14,246 nt of DNA from an uncultured Prevotella sp. (GTDB lineage: Bacteria; Bacteroidota; Bacteroidia; Bacteroidales; Bacteroidaceae), in contig USCM01000021.1 of assembly GCA_900553155.1 (NCBI GenBank), forward strand, positions 1 to 14,246, given 5' to 3'. Shown here piece after piece: positions 1-6,349 of the stretch. The notes beneath the pieces are model-generated. The model ran no database searches. It worked only from the letters and a program-made list of their open reading frames with translations, and had not been told where the DNA came from. The translations under genes were made by a program, and so were the position numbers. Numbering within the stretch: position 1 is the stretch's first letter; the number at the start of each line of letters is the position of its first letter.

Positions 1-1
1 C

Positions 2-328
2 CCCGACACTGGCGAGGAGGAAGAGATACTTATCGAGAACACCGAAAGCCGAAAGCAGCTCGAGAACCGCAACAACGCTATGCGACTGCTTAAATCGCAA
101 CTCTACGACCGTGCCATGAAGAAGCGCCTTGAGGCACAGGCAAAGATTGAGGCTGGTAAGAAGAAGATAGAATGGGGTAGCCAGATACGCAGCTACGTGT
201 TTGACGACCGTCGCGTCAAGGACCACCGCACCGGATACCAAACCGCTGATGTGGACGGAGTGATGGACGGCAAGATTGACGGCTTTATCAAGGCTTACCT
301 TATGGAGTTCCCGGTAGTCGATGCTTAA
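2..328 (+). CDS. prfB: Peptide chain release factor 2, C-terminal part (5' end outside the window)
   Basis: This is the last 108 residues of release factor 2, which recognises UGA and UAA stop codons and triggers peptide release on the ribosome. The visible part is the end of domain 3, with the family-typical stretch IEWGSQIRSYVFDDRRVKDHRTG followed by a DGVMDGKIDGFI segment and a short acidic/hydrophobic C-terminus. The reading frame is open from the first complete codon at base 2, so the true start, the GGQ loop, the stop-codon recognition motif and any programmed frameshift site lie to the left of the window. The first in-frame ATG at 80 is internal to the domain and is not the start. The TAA stop at 326-328 lies in the middle of a 20-bp perfect palindrome. 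RF1 was considered, but the RSYVFDDRRVKDHRTG wording is that of RF2. Confidence 0.93.
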   Translation, partial: PDTGEEEEILIENTESRKQLENRNNAMRLLKSQLYDRAMKKRLEAQAKIEAGKKKIEWGSQIRSYVFDDRRVKDHRTGYQTADVDGVMDGKIDGFIKAYLMEFPVVDA

Positions 329-336
329 GCATCGAC
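317..336. repeat. 20-bp perfect palindrome across the prfB stop codon
   Basis: GTCGATGCTTAAGCATCGAC reads the same on both strands, with the prfB stop codon TAA in its right-centre. As RNA it could form a hairpin with up to eight stem pairs and a small loop. No run of T follows, so it is not a standard intrinsic terminator. It could be a processing or transcript-end structure, or part of the repeat that follows directly. Confidence 0.75.
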
Positions 337-415
337 AATTAAGAATTAGGAGTTATGAATTAGGAATTGATGCGTCTGCGACGCATTACGAATTAGACAA
401 TGTTGAATTACTCAA
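337..415 (+). repeat. GAATT-type intergenic repeat with a GC-rich hairpin
   Basis: The spacer after prfB holds degenerate copies of the words AATTAAGAATTAGGA and GAATTAGGAATT, then the inverted repeat ATGCGT-ctgcg-ACGCAT (370-386), then more GAATTA words. A similar design, AATTC words around a GC-rich hairpin, occurs at 13270-13382. Open reading continues through it to the next gene, but the low complexity argues against coding. The boundaries are approximate. Confidence 0.55.
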
Positions 416-428
416 AATTTATACAACT

Positions 429-569
429 ATGAGCCAGAACAGTAAGATAAAGCGTGAAAGATACGCTAAGAAACAAGAGAAAGAGGGAAAGAAAGTAGTG
501 GAATACATCGTTTGGGGTCTTATCATCCTCGGCATCGCATTCGCTGTTTGGACCTTCACACAGGCATAA
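429..569 (+). CDS. Small single-span membrane protein, 46 residues, unknown function
   Basis: The predicted protein has a strongly basic N-terminal half (residues 6-22, rich in K and R) and one hydrophobic segment (about residues 24-44, VEYIVWGLIILGIAFAVWTF). It ends TQA, so almost nothing extends beyond the membrane segment. The charge pattern predicts the N-terminus in the cytoplasm. I chose the ATG at 429 because the same frame upstream to 321 runs through low-complexity repeat DNA and overlaps the prfB stop. No Shine-Dalgarno sequence is visible, which is normal for this phylum. The gene lies between prfB and the CYTH gene, in the same direction. I do not recognise a named family. The marked basic/hydrophobic layout makes it more likely to be real than a chance open frame of this length. 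Confidence 0.65.
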   Translation: MSQNSKIKRERYAKKQEKEGKKVVEYIVWGLIILGIAFAVWTFTQA

Positions 570-592
570 AGCACACTATTTACTCAAGTTTT

Positions 593-611
593 AGTATGTC
601 TTAGACATACT
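593..611 (+). other. Perfect inverted repeat in the spacer before the CYTH gene
   Basis: AGTATGTC-tta-GACATACT is an 8-bp perfect stem with a 3-nt loop, 24 nt after the stop of the small membrane protein and 28 nt before the CYTH start. No T-run follows, so a terminator is unlikely. It could be a protein-binding operator or an mRNA processing stem. No Bacteroidetes-type promoter is visible beside it. Confidence 0.5.
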
Positions 612-639
612 GTCAATGAACAAGTAAACAAGAATAAAA

Positions 640-1122
640 ATGAGTGGATTAGAAATTGAACGTAAGTTCCTTATAAAGAAAGGCGGCTCCTGGAAAGAAG
701 CCGCCTTTTCTTCGAGCCATATCAAGCAGGGCTATATGCCTTGCGAGTCGGCAACGGTTAGAGTGCGTACCCGCGACGACCGCTCGTGGCTTACCATTAA
801 GAGCCACAGCGACCGCACAGGATTGTCGCGCTATGAATTTGAGAAGGAGATAACCAACGACGAGGCACAACACCTCTTCGAGCTTTGCCGTGGTGGTGTT
901 ATCGACAAGCGTCGCTGGCTGGTGAAGAGCGAGGACGGAATACACACATTTGAGGTGGACGAGTTCTTCGGCGACAACGAGGGACTTGTGGTGGCCGAGG
1001 TTGAGCTTTCATCCGAAGACGAACCGTACACCAAGCCAGACTTTATTGGAGACGAGGTTACGGGCGACCGCCGATACTACAACTCGCAACTGCTGCGCAA
1101 TCCGTATAAAAACTGGCGTTAA
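640..1122 (+). CDS. CYTH-domain / triphosphate tunnel metalloenzyme family protein
   Basis: This 160-residue protein is a single CYTH domain. The diagnostic ExExK motif is at E5-I6-E7-R8-K9. The further basic and acidic residues expected to line the tunnel follow: R41 and R43 (VRVR), K54 (LTIK), R64/E67/E69 (RYEFEKE), K90-R91-R92, D107 (FEVDEF) and E120/E122 (AEVELSSE). Family members bind triphosphate compounds with divalent metal. Short stand-alone bacterial versions are often inorganic triphosphatases, while others are class IV adenylate cyclases or thiamine triphosphatases, and the sequence does not decide between these. No signal peptide is present, so it should act in the cytoplasm. The start at 640 places ExExK five residues from the N-terminus, as is usual. 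The gene follows the small membrane protein by 70 nt and ends 30 nt from a convergent gene. Confidence 0.88.
   Translation: MSGLEIERKFLIKKGGSWKEAAFSSSHIKQGYMPCESATVRVRTRDDRSWLTIKSHSDRTGLSRYEFEKEITNDEAQHLFELCRGGVIDKRRWLVKSEDGIHTFEVDEFFGDNEGLVVAEVELSSEDEPYTKPDFIGDEVTGDRRYYNSQLLRNPYKNWR
679..708 (+). other. Terminator-like hairpin inside the 5' end of the CYTH coding region
   Basis: AAAGGCGGCT (679-688) and AGCCGCCTTT (699-708) form a perfect 10-bp stem with a 10-nt loop, followed by TCTTC. It lies about 40 nt into the gene. The stem is GC-rich, but the following tract is short and interrupted. It may be a chance result of coding KKGGSWKEAAF, or an intragenic attenuation or pausing element. Confidence 0.35.
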
Positions 1123-1152
1123 TGTTCTATTCGTGTAATGGGCGTTAATGCC

Positions 1153-2331
1153 TTAGAGCAGAGCCTTGATCTCGGCATCTACATCCTTTATCTGCACATC
1201 GCGCTTAACGACATTGCAGTTCTTGTCGAGGAGGAAGAAGGTAGGAATCTGCGCTACATTATATAATTGCAGTACCTTGTCCGTACTGTCGTCCACACGG
1301 GTAGACACCCAAGGCAGGGCAGCTGTCTGTGTCTTCCAGAAGTGTTCGTCCTGATCGACCGAAACCTGATAAATCTCGAATCCGGCAGCGTGATACTTGT
1401 TGTAGAGTTCGCGCAGCATCATAATGCGCTGCATCGACTTTTCGTTGGCAAAGAGGTGGAAGTCGAGCAGCACTACCTTGCCCTTGAGCGACGACAGGCT
1501 GCGTTGCACGCCCTTGTTGTCGGCAAGCGTAAAGTCGATAATGCCCGTTGTGCTAACCTTCGATGCATCGATAGTGGCACCTGCCATACGGCTCTGCGCC
1601 AAGCGCACGTCCTTCATACCCTCAATGGCGATGTTGTGAAGGTTGGCGCCACGCTCCTCGTTAGGATAGAATGTGTCCCAGCTTGTAGCTACAGCAGCAA
1701 ATACCTTTACATCCTCTGCCGACGAGCGCGGATTGAAGATAAGCACCGACTGGCCGCCAGCATACAAGGTCTGAAAGAGAGCAAAGTAAGACGATGCCTT
1801 CATTGGCTCTCTGAAGATGTATTGGGTCTTGACGGTGTTCTTATAGTTCTCTATAACATTAGCTACGCTGTCGTTCACAGCATCAGCTCCAAGCTGCGGA
1901 CTGTTGGCTATGGCATTGACCTGTGCCTGCAACTGCATCTGCATAATAGCCAATTCCTTAATGCGGGTACAATCGTCCGAGCCGCTAACCTCATACTGCG
2001 AAGCCATACCTGGATACTGAGCCTTGATATTGACAGTCTCGGTAGAGTCAATAGCGATGTTGATAATCTGTCCGGCAATGCGCAGACGATAGAACTCGGG
2101 GGCTGACGGAGCCTTGCCGTCGAACGAGAATGAGCCGTCGGCAGACAGCTTTACAGAGTCGACCTTAACCGGTCCGTTTAGACTCATATTCTCGAAGTAG
2201 AGAGTAGAGTCGGCTGCGTTCTCAATAGTTCCGTCTACATGAAACTTGCGCTCGTTGCATGCCGTCGTTCCAATGATTGCCAATGCCGCAACGACAAGGG
2301 CAACTTGATGTTTGATTGATTTGATATTCAT
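1153..2331 (-). CDS. TlpA-like lipoprotein with DUF4369-type N-terminus and thioredoxin fold lacking CXXC
   Basis: This 392-residue exported protein begins with a basic n-region, a hydrophobic stretch (about residues 9-20) and a lipobox ending TTAC, giving a probable lipidated Cys25. Residues 28-120 look like the DUF4369 beta-rich domain common in Bacteroidetes thioredoxin-like lipoproteins. A helical middle part follows. From about residue 260 there is an AhpC/TSA-TlpA thioredoxin fold (IDFTLADNKG, LKGKVVLLDF, the cis-proline loop QIPTFFLLDK with P363). At the position of the redox motif the sequence is FHLFANEKSM (291-300), with no cysteine. A thiol-disulfide role is therefore unlikely by the usual chemistry. 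It should sit on the periplasmic face of a membrane. The gene is divergent from pnp and convergent with the CYTH gene. The start at 2331 gives a complete signal peptide. Confidence 0.87.
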   Translation of the reverse strand: MNIKSIKHQVALVVAALAIIGTTACNERKFHVDGTIENAADSTLYFENMSLNGPVKVDSVKLSADGSFSFDGKAPSAPEFYRLRIAGQIINIAIDSTETVNIKAQYPGMASQYEVSGSDDCTRIKELAIMQMQLQAQVNAIANSPQLGADAVNDSVANVIENYKNTVKTQYIFREPMKASSYFALFQTLYAGGQSVLIFNPRSSAEDVKVFAAVATSWDTFYPNEERGANLHNIAIEGMKDVRLAQSRMAGATIDASKVSTTGIIDFTLADNKGVQRSLSSLKGKVVLLDFHLFANEKSMQRIMMLRELYNKYHAAGFEIYQVSVDQDEHFWKTQTAALPWVSTRVDDSTDKVLQLYNVAQIPTFFLLDKNCNVVKRDVQIKDVDAEIKALL

Positions 2332-2472
2332 TTTGTTTTATTGTTTTTCTTATTAGTTTACTTTCAACTTGCAAAGATACTGCTTTTTCCTATCAACTAA
2401 GCGTTTTTAATTCCGAAGTTTTATTAAGAGATCGTATCATCATATAAATTTGCCGTTTTCTATTTGCAGTTG

Positions 2473-2506
2473 CAAAGTTAAGGAGAAAATTATACAAAAA
2501 AACAAA
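2473..2506 (-). promoter_or_regulatory. Bacteroidetes-type promoter for the TlpA-like gene
   Basis: Read on the minus strand, TTTG (2503-2506) is followed after 22 nt by TAACTTTG (2473-2480), close to the consensus TTTG-N19/21-TAnnTTTG. An inverted repeat, TTTGCA-gt-TGCAAA (2463-2476), overlaps the -7 element and the probable start of transcription. A second -7-like box, TATCTTTG (2372-2379), lies nearer the gene but has no good -33 partner. Confidence 0.55.
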
Positions 2507-2545
2507 AATCTCACGGCATTGTTCGTTAATCCCATTGAAAATAAC

Positions 2546-2553
2546 TAACTTTG
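2546..2553 (+). promoter_or_regulatory. -7 element of a probable pnp promoter
   Basis: TAACTTTG matches the Bacteroidetes -7 consensus TAnnTTTG and would start transcription near 2558, giving a leader of about 35 nt before pnp. The -33 region is imperfect: TTCG at 2522-2525 is at 20-nt spacing. It is the only good match between the divergent genes on this strand. Confidence 0.5.
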
Positions 2554-2593
2554 CTCGCATATTTAATTTTTTGATGTTATTATAACGATTTAG

Positions 2594-4894
2594 ATGAACG
2601 TAATTACAAAGACAGTATCATTGCCTGATGGAAGAACCATCAGCATTGAGACCGGGAAAGTGGCAAAGCAGACCGACGGAAGTGTTGTACTGCGTATGGG
2701 CAACACCGTACTTCTCGCCACTGTTTGTGCCGCAAAAGATGCAGTTCCCGGAACAGATTTCATGCCTTTGCAGGTAGACTACAAAGAGCAGTATGCAGCA
2801 GCAGGCCGTTTCCCTGGCGGTTTCACAAAGCGTGAAGGCAAGTCGGGCGACAACGAGATCCTCACATCGCGTCTTGTTGACCGTGTGCTCCGCCCGCTCT
2901 TCCCGTCTAACTACCACGCAGAGGTATATGTGCAGATCATGCTTCTCAGCGCCGACGGCGTTGATCAGCCTGATGCTCTCGCAGGATTCGCAGCTTCAGC
3001 CGCAATGGCTTGTTCAGATATCCCCTTCGAATGTCCTATATCTGAAGTACGTGTAGCACGTATCAACGGTGAGTATGTTATCAACCCAACCTTCGAGCAG
3101 ATGAAGGATGCCGACATGGACATTATGGTAGGCGCTTCAGCCGAGAACATCATGATGGTTGAGGGTGAGATGAAGGAAGTTTCGGAGCAGGATATGATTG
3201 GCGCCCTCAAGGCTGCCATGGCTGCTATCAAGCCTATGTGCGAGCTCCAGACCGAGCTTTCTAAGGAACTTGGCACCGACGTTAAGCGCGAGTATTGCCA
3301 TGAGGTTAACGACGAAGAGCTGCGCGAGCAGATTCGCAAGGAGACCTACGACAAGTGCTACGCTATCGCAGAGGCTGGCGACCACGACAAGAAGTCGCGT
3401 GAGGAAGCTTTCGACAAGATTCTCTCTGACTTCCAGGAGGCTTACGATGCAGCCCACACAGAGCTTACACCTGAGGAGCTCGACGAGAAACACGCAGAGA
3501 TGGTGCGCTACTACGCCGACGTTATGCGCGACTCTATGCGCCGTTGCATCCTCGACGAGGGCAAGCGTCTCGATGGCCGTAAGACCACCGACATCCGTCC
3601 TATCTGGTGCGAGGTTTCTCCGCTGCCAATGCCTCACGGAAGCTCTATCTTCACACGTGGCGAGACACAGAGCCTCACTACATGTACACTTGGTACAAAG
3701 ATGGACGAGAAGTTGGTTGACGACGTGCTTGAGCGCGGCTACCAGCGTTTCCTCCTTCACTATAACTTCCCACCGTTCTGCACTGGCGAGGCTAAGGCTC
3801 AGCGTGGTGTAGGTCGTCGCGAGATTGGTCATGGCCACCTGGCATGGCGCGGTCTGAAGGGTCAGATTCCTGAGGACTTCCCTTACACAGTGCGTCTTGT
3901 GAGCCAGATTCTCGAGTCGAACGGTTCTTCGTCTATGGCTACAGTATGTGCCGGTACACTCGCCCTTATGGACGCTGGTGTTCCAATGAAGGCTCCTGTA
4001 TCAGGTATCGCTATGGGTCTTATCAAGAACCCGGGCGAGGAGAAGTACGCAGTGCTTAGCGATATCCTCGGCGACGAGGACCACCTTGGCGATATGGACT
4101 TCAAGACCACTGGTACACCCAAGGGCTTGACCGCAACACAGATGGATATCAAGTGCGACGGTTTGAGCTTCGAGATTCTCGAGAAGGCTCTTATGCAGGC
4201 TAAGGCTGGCCGCGAGCACATCCTCAACTGCATGATGGAGACTATCTCTGAGCCACGTGCCGAGATGAAGCCACAGGTTCCACGTATCATCCAGATCGAG
4301 ATACCTAAGGAGTTCATCGGTGCTGTTATCGGCCCTGGCGGTAAGATTATCCAGCAGATGCAGGAGGATACTGGCGCTACAATCACTATCGACGAGGCAG
4401 ATGGTGTAGGCAAGGTACAGATATCTGCTCCTAACAAGGACGCTATCGACGCTGCTCTTGGCAAGATCAAGGCTATCGTTGCCATACCTGAGGTAGGCGA
4501 GGTTTACGAGGGTACAGTACGTTCTATTATGCCTTACGGCTGCTTCGTTGAGATTATGCCTGGCAAGGACGGATTGCTCCACATCTCTGAGATTGACTGG
4601 AAGCGTCTTGAGACAGTTGAAGAGGCTGGCATCAAGGAAGGCGACAAGATCAAAGTTAAGCTCATGGAGATTGACCCGAAGACTGGCAAGTACAAGCTCT
4701 CTCACCGTATCCTGCTCCCGAAACCAGAGGGTTACGTAGAGCGCGAGCGTCGTCCACGTGGCGAGCGTGGTGACAGAGGCGAGCGTCGTCCACGTGGCGA
4801 AAGAGGCGAGCGTCGTGACGGCCGTCGCGAGAATCGCGAGCATCGTGAGCCTAAGGACTTCAACGACTCACTCGATCACAACAACGATATCTAA
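2594..4894 (+). CDS. pnp: Polynucleotide phosphorylase (polyribonucleotide nucleotidyltransferase)
   Basis: This 766-residue enzyme degrades RNA 3' to 5' with phosphate, releasing nucleoside diphosphates, and takes part in mRNA turnover and quality control in the cytoplasm. The order is a first RNase PH core (about 1-145), a helical linker domain, a second RNase PH core with the catalytic stretch DEDHLGDMDFK (D496, D502 and K504 correspond to the known active-site residues), a KH domain (about 567-625, GPGGKIIQQM) and an S1 domain (about 635-705, EVYEGTVRSIMPYGCFVEI). After residue 713 comes a charged tail rich in R, G and E, with a 12-residue unit present twice (ERRPRGERGDRG, then ERRPRGERGERR). 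The ATG at 2594 gives a normal PNPase N-terminus. The gene appears monocistronic: promoter elements precede it and a strong hairpin follows 24 nt after the stop. Confidence 0.98.
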   Translation: MNVITKTVSLPDGRTISIETGKVAKQTDGSVVLRMGNTVLLATVCAAKDAVPGTDFMPLQVDYKEQYAAAGRFPGGFTKREGKSGDNEILTSRLVDRVLRPLFPSNYHAEVYVQIMLLSADGVDQPDALAGFAASAAMACSDIPFECPISEVRVARINGEYVINPTFEQMKDADMDIMVGASAENIMMVEGEMKEVSEQDMIGALKAAMAAIKPMCELQTELSKELGTDVKREYCHEVNDEELREQIRKETYDKCYAIAEAGDHDKKSREEAFDKILSDFQEAYDAAHTELTPEELDEKHAEMVRYYADVMRDSMRRCILDEGKRLDGRKTTDIRPIWCEVSPLPMPHGSSIFTRGETQSLTTCTLGTKMDEKLVDDVLERGYQRFLLHYNFPPFCTGEAKAQRGVGRREIGHGHLAWRGLKGQIPEDFPYTVRLVSQILESNGSSSMATVCAGTLALMDAGVPMKAPVSGIAMGLIKNPGEEKYAVLSDILGDEDHLGDMDFKTTGTPKGLTATQMDIKCDGLSFEILEKALMQAKAGREHILNCMMETISEPRAEMKPQVPRIIQIEIPKEFIGAVIGPGGKIIQQMQEDTGATITIDEADGVGKVQISAPNKDAIDAALGKIKAIVAIPEVGEVYEGTVRSIMPYGCFVEIMPGKDGLLHISEIDWKRLETVEEAGIKEGDKIKVKLMEIDPKTGKYKLSHRILLPKPEGYVERERRPRGERGDRGERRPRGERGERRDGRRENREHREPKDFNDSLDHNNDI
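4743..4800 (+). repeat. 22-nt direct repeat in the pnp tail
   Basis: The same 22 nt occur at 4743-4764 and 4779-4800, exactly 36 nt apart, so a 12-codon unit is duplicated in frame. The translation is ERRPRGERG in both copies. It looks like a recent in-frame tandem duplication in an arginine/glycine-rich tail. Confidence 0.8.
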
Positions 4895-4918
4895 TTAAAA
4901 TAGATTAGTACATACATA

Positions 4919-4964
4919 AAGAATCCCTGCATTGCAGCCTGTCGGTTGCGATGCAGGGATTCTT
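4919..4964. terminator. Strong hairpin terminator between convergent pnp and GNAT gene
   Basis: AAGAATCCCTGCAT (4919-4932) pairs perfectly with ATGCAGGGATTCTT (4951-4964). The inner bases continue pairing with two G-T wobbles down to a TGTC tetraloop, giving a 21-bp stem. The T-tracts on both sides are weak and interrupted. The position between two converging genes suggests it acts in both directions. Confidence 0.8.
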
Positions 4965-4977
4965 CGTATAATGTACA

Positions 4978-5577
4978 TTATTGTTTGGGCAATTCGTGAA
5001 CGAGGTGACGCATTTCGTGGCCGCCCCACATAGCATCGTTCTTGTATACAAAGCCAAGTGAAGTATAAAGTCTCTCGGCATTGGGATTATTCTTGTCCAC
5101 AAGCAGAGCGGCAGGCAGCCCCAATTCGGCGGCATAGTCTACAAATCGCTGTAGCAGCTTAGAGGCAATGCCACGCTTGCGGTATTCGGAGTAGACGGCA
5201 AGCGAGTCGAGATAGAACTCGCCCTCCTGTGTCTCGTCGTCCATATTGCTATAGTCCATACCAAGACAACTGAGTGCCTCCTCCTGGAATCGACGGCGCA
5301 GACGACGCAAGTCCTTGCCATCATAGCCCACAATGACACCGGCAACCGGAGCATGGTCGATATCGCCATCGGTAGCCTCATCGTCGAGAGCAACAAAGGC
5401 GTTGCGCCAGCTATACTGCGAGTCGTCCATAAGCACAAGCTTCACCATCATCTGATAGAAATCGTCGAGAGTGTGGTCCTTACCGGCAAGAAACTGGCAG
5501 CAGTCATCTGTCATGGCTGTCATAATAAGCTGTGCAATGTCGGCTGCATGGGCAGGAGTTGCTTTTGTGATAATCAT
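4978..5577 (-). CDS. GNAT family N-acetyltransferase
   Basis: This 199-residue protein has the GNAT fold. Motif A, the acetyl-CoA pyrophosphate loop, is at about residues 124-142 (LDSLAVYSEYRKRGIASKLL, with R133-x-x-G136-x-A138). Motif B follows as NPNAERLYTSLGF (164-176), ending in the usual LGF. The first 120 residues are longer than in minimal GNATs and contain an acidic insertion with MDDETQEGE before the core strand. The substrate cannot be told from the sequence; family members acetylate amines on small molecules or proteins. There is no signal peptide. The gene starts 30 nt after the stop of the secreted protein gene in the same direction, with no promoter in the gap, so the two are probably co-transcribed. 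Confidence 0.9.
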   Translation of the reverse strand: MIITKATPAHAADIAQLIMTAMTDDCCQFLAGKDHTLDDFYQMMVKLVLMDDSQYSWRNAFVALDDEATDGDIDHAPVAGVIVGYDGKDLRRLRRRFQEEALSCLGMDYSNMDDETQEGEFYLDSLAVYSEYRKRGIASKLLQRFVDYAAELGLPAALLVDKNNPNAERLYTSLGFVYKNDAMWGGHEMRHLVHELPKQ

Positions 5578-5607
5578 AATAATGTGATGTTTATTTGTTG
5601 TTGTTTG

Positions 5608-6090
5608 TCAATACTTATCAAGAATCTTCTTTATTTTCTCTGCCCTCGACTGTGCCTTAGCCTTGGCAGAAGGTACAAGAAGCTGGAACAAGCCGAGCAG
5701 ATTGAATCCCTCTGATGGTTTTGGCAGCCGTGCCGCATCAATCTCCTTCTGCATGGCTTTGTTTACGTCGAAGCTCATGCCCGGTGCCGTAACCACCACA
5801 TCGTTGAGCACCACCTCCTGCGGAATGAGGAAGATGGTGTCTTGCTGCAGGTCGGTGGCGTTGACACGGCGTTGCATATAATGCTTCTTCGACACGGTTG
5901 CGCTGCTGAAAGGCAACTGCGTGTGAAAGCGTCCGGTATAATCGCTAACAATACGCTGCCCGTTGTTGGTGCTTACAACGGCCCCCGCAATAGGCACACG
6001 GGTGTCCATGTCGGCTACAACCGGCATCTTCTGTGCTCTTGCCGACATGCAGCAAAGCACCATTGTGTATATGGCGATTATCCTGTTCAT
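5608..6090 (-). CDS. Secreted carboxypeptidase-regulatory-like domain protein
   Basis: The predicted 160-residue protein has a signal peptide (MNRIIAIYTMVLCCMSARAQ, probable cleavage after ARAQ). A beta-rich domain follows, like the carboxypeptidase-D regulatory-like (transthyretin-type) modules at the N-terminus of many Bacteroidetes outer-membrane receptors: PIAGAVVSTNNGQRIVSDYTGRF, then LNDVVVTAP at about residues 94-103. No TonB plug or barrel follows; a helical, basic C-terminal tail completes it (SAKAKAQSRAEKIKKILDKY). It is probably periplasmic or surface-associated, and its function is unknown. I chose the ATG at 6088-6090 because it begins the signal peptide and sits just after a near-consensus promoter. 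The frame is open further to an ATG at 6165, but that would put the promoter inside the gene. Confidence 0.72.
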   Translation of the reverse strand: MNRIIAIYTMVLCCMSARAQKMPVVADMDTRVPIAGAVVSTNNGQRIVSDYTGRFHTQLPFSSATVSKKHYMQRRVNATDLQQDTIFLIPQEVVLNDVVVTAPGMSFDVNKAMQKEIDAARLPKPSEGFNLLGLFQLLVPSAKAKAQSRAEKIKKILDKY

Positions 6091-6094
6091 ATTG

Positions 6095-6125
6095 CAAAAA
6101 TAATGAGATTGTTCTACACTACAAA
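6095..6125 (-). promoter_or_regulatory. Near-perfect promoter directly against a start codon
   Basis: On the minus strand TTTG (6122-6125) is followed by exactly 19 nt and then TATTTTTG (6095-6102), matching both elements of the Bacteroidetes consensus. Only CAAT separates the -7 element from the ATG at 6090, so transcription would start at or within a few bases of the start codon. Confidence 0.7.
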
Positions 6126-6240
6126 GCGCTTTATTCTTTATTAATATCGTTTCCGATTGTTTCACCTATTGTATAAGGGTCTTTGATACAATCCCCTTGC
6201 CCCCCATAAACCACTGAAAAAGAGAAAAAAGCGTGCAAAA

Positions 6241-6272
6241 CTTGTTTATATGGATTTAAATCCTTATCTTTG
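6241..6272 (+). promoter_or_regulatory. greA promoter with a palindrome in its spacer
   Basis: CTTG (6241-6244) and TATCTTTG (6265-6272) are 20 nt apart, a good Bacteroidetes promoter with three of four bases in the -33 element. The spacer contains the perfect 12-bp palindrome GGATTTAAATCC (6252-6263), a candidate operator. Transcription would start near 6277, about 120 nt before greA. Confidence 0.65.
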
Positions 6273-6304
6273 CAAAAGATATAACTTTATTGGCACGAGA
6301 GAAT

Positions 6305-6349
6305 GAGGATTCCGACACTAAGACCAATGTCGGAATTCTTGTTTTTTTT
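6305..6349 (+). terminator. Intrinsic terminator in the greA leader (attenuator or sRNA end)
   Basis: ATTCCGACA (6309-6317) and TGTCGGAAT (6328-6336) form a perfect 9-bp stem, extended outward by four pairs including two G-T wobbles, with a 10-nt loop. It is followed by G and eight T residues. It lies after the greA promoter and before the gene, and no second promoter is visible between it and the start codon. Confidence 0.7.

Noticed and set aside
321..428. Longer N-terminus for the small membrane protein
   Set aside because: It overlaps the prfB stop and translates low-complexity repeat DNA and a hairpin. The ATG at 429 starts the protein-like part.
3137..3838. Minus-strand frames opposite pnp (for example 3137-3838 and 4001-4843)
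   Set aside because: All are antisense to a well-supported PNPase and have no family features.
6091..6165. Longer N-terminus for the secreted protein
   Set aside because: The extension would place the near-consensus promoter inside the coding region and bury the signal peptide 25 residues in.
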